A stretch of 64,000 bases of DNA from Accumulibacter sp. (lineage in GTDB: Bacteria > Pseudomonadota > Gammaproteobacteria > Burkholderiales > Rhodocyclaceae): NCBI GenBank assembly GCA_024235715.1, contig JACKLW010000016.1, positions 56,103 through 120,102 on the forward strand, written 5' to 3'. Each line of letters starts with the position of its first letter. The stretch's first letter is position 1. Under the pieces are notes generated by a model. It saw nothing but the letters and a program-made list of their open reading frames with translations, made no database searches and was not told the DNA's origin. Made by a program: the position numbers and the translations under genes. Of the stretch, positions 17,181-25,514 are shown in pieces.

Positions 17181-17549
17181 TTACGACGATGCAACCACAT
17201 ACATGCCCGCCAGCGCGGACACCGTCGCGTTATGGGCCACCGCATCATGCGGCACCAGCAGGTATTTCCACGGCTTGCCGCCCTGTGCCTGCGAATACTC
17301 GCTGGCGTTCTTGCACCACGTTGCCGCCGCGCCGGCTTTGGCCTTCACGTCGCCGGCTTCCATGTCCTTGGTCGCTTTAGTCTCGATAATCAGGTTGTGG
17401 TCGGCAGTCGCGGCAACGAAGTCCGGCACGTACTCGGGCTGGTTGGCGCCGGAACGATAATAGATGTTGAACTGTCCCGCGACGGGCCGGAACCAGCGCA
17501 GGGCATCGCGCTCCAGAACGCACGCCAGAACGCGCTCGGTGTCGGAATG
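17181..17549 (-). pseudogene. res: type III restriction enzyme Res, C-terminal piece severed by IS1380
   Basis: About 122 codons ending VVASS*, in the frame that continues res across the IS1380 insertion: ...CAYPVQKF joins to HSDTERVLACVLERDALRWF at the duplicated target ATGAA. The segment YVPDFVAATADHNLIIETKA is the PD-(D/E)XK endonuclease signature of Res subunits (D in PDFV, E and K in ETKA). The cleavage domain is therefore separated from the helicase domain by 1.65 kb of transposon and has no start of its own at the right place. Confidence 0.85.
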
Positions 17550-17551
17550 AA

Positions 17552-19199
17552 CCTAGAAAACGCAGTTACCCCACCCTGTTTGCATTATTTGCCAGCAAAT
17601 TGAAGGTAGGCGGCGGGCCGATTGCGGCGAGGGTGAGCTTGAGATGATTGCAGCACAGCTGCCAGACCGATGTGACATTGAACTGCTCCGCAGCTTCGGT
17701 AACCCAGGCTTGAAGCTGGGCGGAGATGCGCATCAGCACCTGCCGGGCTTTGCCAAAGTGGGCATGCAATCCGGTCAGCGTGATCGTGGTCTGGCCGGCA
17801 TGCTCGGTACGGCATCCGACCGAGGACATCAGCCACGGGCGGCTGGTAATGGCCTCGCGTCGGGCTTCGGGACTGGCCAAACGGACAAACAGACTCCACC
17901 AGTTGTAGATCAGCGCCACGGCGCGTGCCGACAGTTGGCAGCGATGAAGATCGTGGGTGGTGAAACCGCCCCAACCCCACTGGTTCTTCAACTCGTCGAA
18001 GGTGTTCTCCGCATCGGCCCGGTCGCGGTAGAGCTGGCCGAGCGAGAGGACTTCGTGGTCGAGATTGGTAACCAGCACGGCGTACTCGTAGCCGGTGATC
18101 TGCTTGCCCGCCTTGCGGTCGGCCTCGATGAACCCCAGCAGCTGTTGGCCATTGTCTTCCTGGGCAACGAGCATCTCGCCCTGCAGAGGGCGGCGCAGGA
18201 CCACGACACGCCGCTTGTCCTCCCAACCGGTCAGCGCCAGCGTGCTGTCCATCCCTTCCCAGCCCTGACCCGCGTCGGTCCAGCCCGAGACCCGGAACAG
18301 GCGTTCGATGTGGCGCTTGACGTTTTTCGACAGACGCAATTTGAACAGATACGGCTGGCGACGTTCTTCGAGCGCGCGCATGATGGCGTCCGAGCCGAAG
18401 CCGCAATCGCCGCGCACCATCTTCGGTTTGCGCTCGGTGGGCAATTCGTCGAGAAGACCAAGCAGCCCGGGCAGCGTGTGGCTGCCCGAGTGCTCGTTGC
18501 CGGCCTTGACCTCGACGCCCATCACCAGGCGAAGCCCGGCCATCAGGTAGGTGTGGTAACTGTGCGAAGGACGGCCCGGCTTGTGCGGGTTGTACGATAC
18601 GACCGCGCCTTCCTGTTTGCCATACAGCGGCTTGATCGTGGTGTCGATGTCGAGAATCCACGGCGCATCGAGCAGCGGCGCCGTGCTCTCGCGCAGGTGC
18701 GCATCGAGCCAGGCTACCCCTTCAGGTTCGCCAATCGCCACCAACGCGCGGCGCAGTGCGTCCTCGCTGATCACCTTGCTCATGCCCAGCAGACCGGGAT
18801 TGACCCCGTCACAGCGAATCGTCGTGACATGCGAGTAGCGCCGATGACCCGACAGGATCGACAGCATCCAGGTGCCCAGCACGTCGGCCTTGCTCGGCGC
18901 GTTCGGGCTGGTGTAGGACAGCGGACAGCGTTCCTGCCAGCCCGACCACAACCCGGTCAGCGTCAGAAACTCGATGAAGTAGGCCAGTTGCCCCATCGGC
19001 GTGGCTGCGCTGTCCGCCTCCCAGCGCACCTGCACACGCCCGCCCGCCGTCTGTACACCAGCGCACGACATTTGCATTTGTTTGGCCTTCAGCCGCTTCA
19101 ATTTCGACTCACCCATCAGGTGACTCCATCGATTAACGTCAAACCCATAGCCTGCCAGCACTTCCGCAACTTTGCACGTCGCCAACTGAGATTTCTAGG
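17552..19199 (-). mobile_element. IS1380-family insertion sequence inside res
   Basis: A 1648-bp element with inverted ends CCTAGAAAACGCAGTTACC (left) and CCTAGAAATCTCAGTTGGC (right, read inward). It is flanked by a perfect 5-bp target duplication ATGAA (17547-17551 and 19200-19204). Its single gene is intact, so the insertion looks recent. Removing the element and one copy of ATGAA restores the res reading frame exactly. Confidence 0.93.
17566..19116 (-). CDS. IS1380-family transposase
   Basis: A 516-residue DDE transposase of the IS1380 family. LDIDTTIKPLYGKQEGAVVS carries the first catalytic aspartate region, VRGDCGFGSDAIMRALEE the second, and YRDRADAENTFDELKNQWGW the conserved glutamate region (the RADAEN motif). 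The frame is open to 19185, but the ATG at 19116 (MGESKLKRLKAKQ) has a GGAG 7 bases upstream and a family-like start. No internal damage is seen. Confidence 0.9.
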   Translation of the reverse strand: MGESKLKRLKAKQMQMSCAGVQTAGGRVQVRWEADSAATPMGQLAYFIEFLTLTGLWSGWQERCPLSYTSPNAPSKADVLGTWMLSILSGHRRYSHVTTIRCDGVNPGLLGMSKVISEDALRRALVAIGEPEGVAWLDAHLRESTAPLLDAPWILDIDTTIKPLYGKQEGAVVSYNPHKPGRPSHSYHTYLMAGLRLVMGVEVKAGNEHSGSHTLPGLLGLLDELPTERKPKMVRGDCGFGSDAIMRALEERRQPYLFKLRLSKNVKRHIERLFRVSGWTDAGQGWEGMDSTLALTGWEDKRRVVVLRRPLQGEMLVAQEDNGQQLLGFIEADRKAGKQITGYEYAVLVTNLDHEVLSLGQLYRDRADAENTFDELKNQWGWGGFTTHDLHRCQLSARAVALIYNWWSLFVRLASPEARREAITSRPWLMSSVGCRTEHAGQTTITLTGLHAHFGKARQVLMRISAQLQAWVTEAAEQFNVTSVWQLCCNHLKLTLAAIGPPPTFNLLANNANRVG

Positions 19200-21575
19200 A
19201 TGAAACTTCTGCACCGGGTAAGCGCACTTGCTGAACCCGCCATAGACGTACTGCGCGATCTTGCCCTTCTCGTCGGGGGCCTGATGCAGTGGCAGGATGT
19301 CGCCCTCAGCGGTAAAGGCGCAGTGCTTGAGCGGCGTGAAACCCTGGCTGACGACGATCTCGGACTCCGAGATGTCTTCGTAGTAGTGCTGTGCCATTTG
19401 CAGATGGATGTTCTCGGCGATGGTCTTGCCGTAGTTGCCGAGGATGTTGTGCAACTCGTCGTCGGCTTTCAGATAGGTCTTGAAGTGCGCAACCGCCTGC
19501 CCGGCGAGCGCATAGATCAGCTCGGCGTGTTCGTCGTAGGACACGTCGTCGTAGTTGATGAGTTCGCGGACGATGTAGTTTTCCAGTTGCGATTCCAGCA
19601 CCGTCGACGACTGCCCATACAGAACTTGCTTCCCGGTTTTCAGGCCTTGGCCGACCAGCGCCATGTCCTGCGGCTGGAAGTTCATCTTCGACAGGTCCAG
19701 TTTGAACAGCTTGTAGCCGCTCTTCACCGGGCGTTTTGGCACTACCGAGATACGCGGAATATCAATCGTGTGCTCGACCAGCACCGCCACCGTCTGCTGA
19801 ACAATGTCGGCCACCGGGGATGGTCCCGTCGAGAGCAAGTCTCCCTGCTTGGGCAAGATCCGTTCCTGCACGCGCTGCGTAATTTGCTGCTGGATGCGGG
19901 CCTGAGTCAGTGCCTGGGTGCTGGCGACAAGGGGCTGACCATCCTGCCGATCGCGGCTGATTTCGGCAATCACGTCCATGGCGACTTGGGCAATCTGCCG
20001 CTGTTCATCGGTCTTGAACACCGTTGTCGGTGCAGAGGTGCCATATTGGGCACAGCCAGCACTGCCACCGGGCACCTGTTGCGTGCCAGCCGTCAGCGTT
20101 CCCAACATCGCATTGGCCGTGGGTTGCACCGAAATACTCTTCAGGCTGCTGCCACTGCCGGTATCCGGCGTCAGCACCAAGGCCTGCATGCGGATCGGCG
20201 AATCGCCGCGCCCCGCCTCGTCGATGACTTCCTGAAACTTGTCGTGGGCAATGATGTTCAGCCGATCCACCACGTTGACGCCGGTCTTGCGGCCATACGG
20301 CAGACGCAGCCCACGACCGATGGACTGCTCGATCAGCGTGCGGGCATTGGCGGCACGCAGCGGAACGATGGTGTAGAGATTGGTCACGTCCCAACCTTCT
20401 TTCAGCATGTTCACGTGGATCACGATCTCGGTCGGCTCGTCGTAGCTTTCCACCGCCAGCAAGCGCCGGATCATTTCCTCTTCCTCGGCACCGGAACGGC
20501 TCGAATCCACCTGAATGACCTTGCCCTTGTAACGCCCGGCAAAGAAGGCCTCGGATTCGATGGTCGCCATCAACCCGGCGGCGTGTGTCGTATCCCGTGC
20601 AATCACCAGCATGAAGGGCTTCACCAGCTTGTCGCCGGTTTGCTGCGCGTAGGTCAGCAAATGGACCTTGGTTTCCTCATGCACGCGCACGCCGTCTTGC
20701 AGCTTGATGGTTTCCAGCGCACCGGCACTATGGGCGCTCGGGTCGAAGTTCTGCTGCGTAACGACAGCAGGTTCCTTGACGAAAGCATCCTCGATGGCAC
20801 GCGCCAGCGGGTAATCCATCACCACGTTCTTGAACGGCGTCGTCTTGCCGCCAGTGCCCTCGACAAAAGGCGTTGCCGTCAGTTCAAGGCCAAGCAAGGG
20901 GCGCAACTCGTTCAGTGACCGAATGCCCGCACTTGCCCGGTAGCGGTGCGACTCGTCCATGATGAGGACCAAATCATCCAGCCCAGCCAGATACTCGAAG
21001 TAGCTCTGCCCAAGGTATTCCGACAGGCGCTTGATCTTCGGCGACTTGCCGCCGCGCACCTCGGAATTGATCTTCGAGATATTGAAGATATTGACCTCGA
21101 TGCCGCCCAGCAGACTCAAGCTACCGCGCTGCTCGTAGTTGTCGCCGGTAATGACTTCGGGCGGCGTGCTGGCGAATTCGGCGATGCCCTTGAAGACGTA
21201 CTTGGGCGAGTTCGGCGAAAAATCGCCGATCAGCTTGTCGTAGATCGTCAGGTTTGGTGCCAGCACGAAGAAATGCTTGTAGCCGTAGGCCGCATGCAGG
21301 TAGCTGATGAATGCCCCCATCAGGCGTGTCTTGCAAACGCCGGTTGCTAGTGCGAAACACAGCGACGGAAAGTCGCGCTCGAAGTCAGCCAGCGTCGGAA
21401 ACTGGCCTACAAGCGCATCCTGCATCGCCTTCAACTCTTCCGGCGACCGCGCTTTCGCGTCGCGCAACGCGGGCACCTGATCGACCGCCCAATGCAGGCG
21501 GCGCAGGCTTTCGGCTTGTGGCTCGCGCAGACTCAGGCGGCCACTGACCGAACGAACGATATTTTCCAGACTCAT
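19116..21575 (-). pseudogene. res: type III restriction enzyme Res, N-terminal helicase part, truncated by IS1380
   Basis: Residues 1-792 are the SF2 helicase/translocase of a type III restriction endonuclease; the last 28 codons of the open frame (after CAYPVQKF) are read from the inserted transposon. The DEAD-like box is LIMDESHRYRA and motif VI is IEQSIGRGLRLPYG. The Walker A region reads ALATGVCKTRLM, with Cys81 (codon at 21333-21335) where relatives have glycine (TGVGKT), so ATP binding is doubtful even without the insertion. It overlaps rhuM by an ATGA. With the nuclease domain cut off, restriction by this locus should be lost. Confidence 0.88.
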
Positions 21576-22555
21576 GATTTCTTTCCCTTGGGGGCGGGCA
21601 AGGTCTTGACCATCCGGTCGAAGTCGGACTCGAACCGGGCGTCGTCGAGTACGCGAAACTTGCCAAATTCAGTCTCGGCATGACTCTTGGCGAGCTGCGC
21701 CGATATACGGCCCGCGCCTTGCAAAATCTCGCGGTCGTTCAGGGTCAGGAATCCTTCAAGCTTGGTGATCCAGTCCTGCATGCTCATCGCGATTCGGCGG
21801 GTGGCCTGACCTTCGGCAAAGATCAGATACTGTTCCGCCAGATTATTGAGGGCGCGCAGCTCGTCTTCGGCCAAGTAGTTCTTGGCAACGCTTACGTCGC
21901 TCTCGCGGATTCGTTTGCCTTCCCACGTCGTGAGGCCCATGTTCGGCTGCGTACTGTCGGCCCGCTGGGCAATCAATTCAGCGGCGGTGTGGCCGTGGAT
22001 CGCGTAGTGCACCTTGTTCTGCACCGTGGCGAAGAACTCCTGTGTCAGCGGTGCGGCGGGGTCGTAATCGACGCTGGTGGCGTAGATGTCGGTAATCTTC
22101 TGGTAGAAGCGCCGTTCGCTGGTGCGAATGTCTTGCAGGCGACGAGTCAGCTCGTCAAAGTAATCGAGCCCCTTACCGGGGTTTTTCAGGCGCTCATCGT
22201 CCAATACAAAGCCCTTGACGATGAACTCCTTGAGCTGGGCGCTGGCCCATTGACGGAAGCGCATGCCGACCTGACTGCGCACCCGATAGCCTACGGCCAG
22301 TACCATATCGAGGTTGTAGTGCGCCACCTCATAGGTTTTGCCATCGGCGGCAGTTGTTCGGAAAAGCCGAACAACTGAATCCTCGATCAGTTCGCCATCC
22401 TCAAAAATGTGCTTGATGTGCTCGCTGATGGTGCCTTTGGCCTTGCCGAACAGATCGGTCAGCTGCTTCTGGCTCAACCATAGGGTTTCGTCCTCCAGCA
22501 CGACGCTGAGCTTGGTCCTGCCGTCCTCGCTTTGGTAGATCAGGAATTCGCTCAC
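21572..22555 (-). CDS. rhuM: RhuM-family protein
   Basis: A 327-residue protein of the RhuM (virulence protein RhuM) family, typical of Salmonella SPI-3 and commonly encoded between mod and res of type III restriction systems, as here. Hallmarks are an N-terminal winged-helix-like segment (LWLSQKQLTDLFGKAKGTIS), then VGYRVRSQVGMRFRQWAS and LKEFIVKGFVLDDERLKNPG. It is probably cytoplasmic and DNA-associated; its biochemical function is not established. It overlaps both mod (22552-22555) and res (21572-21575) by ATGA, so it is coupled to both. It appears intact. Confidence 0.88.
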   Translation of the reverse strand: MSEFLIYQSEDGRTKLSVVLEDETLWLSQKQLTDLFGKAKGTISEHIKHIFEDGELIEDSVVRLFRTTAADGKTYEVAHYNLDMVLAVGYRVRSQVGMRFRQWASAQLKEFIVKGFVLDDERLKNPGKGLDYFDELTRRLQDIRTSERRFYQKITDIYATSVDYDPAAPLTQEFFATVQNKVHYAIHGHTAAELIAQRADSTQPNMGLTTWEGKRIRESDVSVAKNYLAEDELRALNNLAEQYLIFAEGQATRRIAMSMQDWITKLEGFLTLNDREILQGAGRISAQLAKSHAETEFGKFRVLDDARFESDFDRMVKTLPAPKGKKS

Positions 22556-23442
22556 GCCGCGCCCTCCCCAGAATCCCCCTCAAACAATCCGGCCTGTTGT
22601 GGCGCGACGGTTTGCTTGGGAACTGATTTTTCCTGCATCGGCAGATTCTCGACGTTCAGGCTGTAATCGTCGTGCCCCCACTCGCAACGGGACAAGACCA
22701 TCTTGGGAATCTTCTTGACGGTGAGATTGGGGTAACGATTCGCATCGCCCCGGAATGCCGAACAGCAGACCAGCAAGCTGCGCCCTTCGCCGACTTCATC
22801 GCTCAAGGCCTGCAACTGCTCCGGCGTCAGGCTTTGCGTGGTGACGTAGATGAAGTCGTTTTCGGTGCTCTTGCCGTGCTGCCAATAGTGCGCGTCGCTG
22901 GGCGCGTAGGTGAAGCCTTCCAGCTTGCAGATCGCCGCCGCCAGCATTTCGGCGTTGTATTCCTTGTTGATGACCCACTGGCCCCAGCGGTCTTGCTGCA
23001 ACAGACTGGGGGCGAGGCGGTAATAGCGGAAGCCGCCGCCGCCTTTCCAATTCACGGCCTCGCTGATGCCGCCTTGGTCCTCGCCGTCGATAACTTTTTT
23101 CAGGCGCGGAATGATGTGCGTGTGGCAGTGCTCGCCCAATTCGACCATGATCCAGCGGCGGCCCATCTTGTGGGCAACGGCGCCGGTGGTGCCGGAACCG
23201 GCGAAGGAATCGAGGACCAGGTCACCGGGCTTTGTGGCGATTTCCAATACTCGCTTTATGAGTCGTTCTGGTTTCGGCGTATCGAAGACGTTCTGCGCCC
23301 CGTACAAGCCGATCATTTCTTTCTTAGCTTCGTCCGTATGTCCAACCTCTTCGTGAGGCCACCAATCATGCGGGGTCATTCCGTCGCGCACTTCTGACAG
23401 GAAAAGCTTTAGTGCAGGAACCGTATTAGTACCGTCACGCCC
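22552..23442 (-). pseudogene. mod: type III DNA methyltransferase Mod, C-terminal piece after ISAs1 insertion
   Basis: The 3' 297 codons of mod. It carries the AdoMet-binding motif LDSFAGSGTTG and the following MGRRWIMVELGEH stretch. The frame joins to the N-terminal piece at the duplicated target: ...RIWWGRD then GTNTVPALKLFL. An internal ATG (MTPHDWW) could give a shorter product, but that would lack the DPPY catalytic motif. Confidence 0.87.
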
Positions 23443-24726
23443 CAGGGCCTCGGCACTCGGATAGCATAGTTTCCTTCGTCATACTCGGCAAGTGAAAAAT
23501 CGTTAACTTTCATGTTTTTATGACAAAAGCTTGTAAACCCCTCTGAAATCAGGTCTACTCTCGTCTTTTGGGCAACCGAAATGACTGTGACGAAGGGAGC
23601 CAGCCTGATGTGCTGCTTGAGGGAAGTGGACGACCCGCGCAAACCCAGCAATGGGACGCTGCATGACTTCGTTGAGATTCTGGTGATTGCCATGGCCGCC
23701 GTGCTCTCCGATTGTGACACGGTCGAAGACATCGCCTATTGGGCGTACAAGAAGGAGGAGTGGCTGCGTCAGTTTCTGCCGCTCAAGAACGGCGTCCCCT
23801 CCGAGAAGACGTTTCTGAGGATCTTCCGGGCGCTGGACCCGAAGCAGTTCGAGGTGGCGTTCCGCCGCTGGGTCGCTGAAGTGGTCGGCACCCTCAATGG
23901 CGGCATTGCGGTTGATGGCAAGACGGTGCGCGGGTCGGGTAGCGGCGGTGAGACGGCCATTCACATGGTCAGTGCCTTCGCTACGGAATTGGGCGTCGTC
24001 CTCGGCCAGGAAAAGGTCGCCGCCAAGAGTAATGAAATCACCGCCATCCCGGAACTGCTCCAGGCACTGCATATCAAGGATTTGCTGATCACCATTGACG
24101 CCATGGGGTGCCAGAGGAACATCGCCCGTCAGATCACCGACCAGGGCGGTGACTACCTGCTCGCGGTCAAAGGCAATCAACCGGCGCTGCTGGAAGCGAT
24201 AGAGACTGATTTCATCGACCAATACCAATCGGAAGCCGTCGACCGCCACCGCCAAGCCCACAAGTCCCGTGGTCGGATCGTCGGCCAAATCGCCTCGGTG
24301 CTGCCCGCGAAAGGGACTGTCGACCTGGCTGATTGGCCCAAGTGCAAGACGATCGGTCTGGTCGACTCCTTGCGCAAGGTTGGCAACGAAGAGTCGAGCT
24401 TCGAGCGGCGCTATTACATCAGCTCTCGCGAGTTGACCGCCGAACAACTTGCCGTCGCCGTGCGAGGCCATTGGGCCGTGGAGAATCGACTTCACTGGGT
24501 CCTCGACGTCAGCTTCGGCGAGGATGCCAGCACCGTCCGTAAAGACAACGCGCCACAAAACCTTTCCCTCTTGAAGAAGATCGTTCTCAATCTGATTCGG
24601 CTGGATACGACCGACCAGAAGAAAACCAGCTTGCGCCTGAAGCGCAAGGCAGCCGCCTGGGATGACGACTTCCGGGTGAAGATCATGGGCCTCATCCGAC
24701 TATGACAGCCGAGTGCCGAGGCCCTG
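23443..24726 (+). mobile_element. ISAs1-family insertion sequence inside mod
   Basis: A 1284-bp element with inverted ends CAGGGCCTCGGCACTCGG, flanked by a perfect 10-bp target duplication CGTCACGCCC (23433-23442 and 24727-24736). It lies antisense to mod. Deleting it with one target copy restores an unbroken 553-codon mod. Confidence 0.95.
23581..24705 (+). CDS. ISAs1-family transposase
   Basis: A 374-residue, apparently intact DDE transposase. The N-terminal DDE_Tnp_1-associated region is visible (LREVDDPRKPSNGTLHDFVE; PLKNGVPSEKTFLRIFRALD). IAVDGKTVRGS carries the first catalytic aspartate, ITIDAMGCQRNIA the second, and GHWAVENRLHWVLDVSFGED the glutamate. These are all standard ISAs1 signatures. 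It occupies most of the element and starts 138 bases inside the left end. Confidence 0.95.
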   Translation: MTVTKGASLMCCLREVDDPRKPSNGTLHDFVEILVIAMAAVLSDCDTVEDIAYWAYKKEEWLRQFLPLKNGVPSEKTFLRIFRALDPKQFEVAFRRWVAEVVGTLNGGIAVDGKTVRGSGSGGETAIHMVSAFATELGVVLGQEKVAAKSNEITAIPELLQALHIKDLLITIDAMGCQRNIARQITDQGGDYLLAVKGNQPALLEAIETDFIDQYQSEAVDRHRQAHKSRGRIVGQIASVLPAKGTVDLADWPKCKTIGLVDSLRKVGNEESSFERRYYISSRELTAEQLAVAVRGHWAVENRLHWVLDVSFGEDASTVRKDNAPQNLSLLKKIVLNLIRLDTTDQKKTSLRLKRKAAAWDDDFRVKIMGLIRL

Positions 24727-25507
24727 CGTCACGCCCCCACCAGATACGATTTTCAGCGACGTGGCGCTGGTGCGTTAGAGGATCGTATTTCCAAGCCTTC
24801 TTCGTGTTTTTTATGACTGCGCCGGTTGTTGGATTGATGATGTCGTAGCAAAGATTCCGGCGCTTCTCTGGAGTTGCTTGATTCAAGTAATCAACTGCTT
24901 TCCAAGGCCCTCGGGAATCATTGTCCGGGTTGGAATAACGAGCAGCCGATTCTTCTGTGCGCGGAAGAAGACTATTCTGAAATCGCTCAGTCTTTGAATA
25001 GACCAAGACAAAATCGCAGATCGTTGCAATGCCTTGGAAATTATTACTTACGCTGTATTTTCTCTGCCACGTAATCGTCGCTTTGTAGTTACTGCGACCG
25101 AACACCTCGTCACAAAGTATCTTGAGATAGTGTGCTTCGTTATCGTCAATTGAAATCCACAGAGAGCCGTCATCTGCCATCAAGCGGCGAATTATCTCAA
25201 GCCGATCCCGAATCAACGACAACCAGATTGAATGCTCTACCCCGTCGTCGTAATGCTTGAAGGCACTACCCGTGTTGTATGGCGGGTCGATGAATACGCA
25301 CTTCACCTTGCCCGCGTATTCCTGTTCCAAGGCCTTCAATGCCAGCAGGTTGTCGCCGAAGATGAGCTGGTTATCGAAAAAGTCGGCGCTGGTGACACGG
25401 TGCTTCGCATGATGGCTCTTCTCCGGATCGGCCAGCAAAATTCGTGGTTCCAGCTTCGGACGCGCATCCTTACCGATCCATGTCAGTTCTAGCTTCGGGT
25501 TTCTCAT
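24692..25507 (-). pseudogene. mod: type III DNA methyltransferase Mod, N-terminal piece truncated by ISAs1
   Basis: The first 260 codons of mod; the final codons of the open frame are transposon sequence. The catalytic motif IDPPYNTGS (residues 73-81) marks an N6-adenine methyltransferase of the beta class, in which DPPY precedes the FxGxG motif, as in type III Mod. SIWLSLIRDRLEIIRRLMAD follows as expected. The start at 25507 lies 7 bases after the stop of the upstream ATPase gene. Adenine methylation at this locus should be abolished unless another copy exists. Confidence 0.88.
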
Positions 25508-25514
25508 TCGACTT

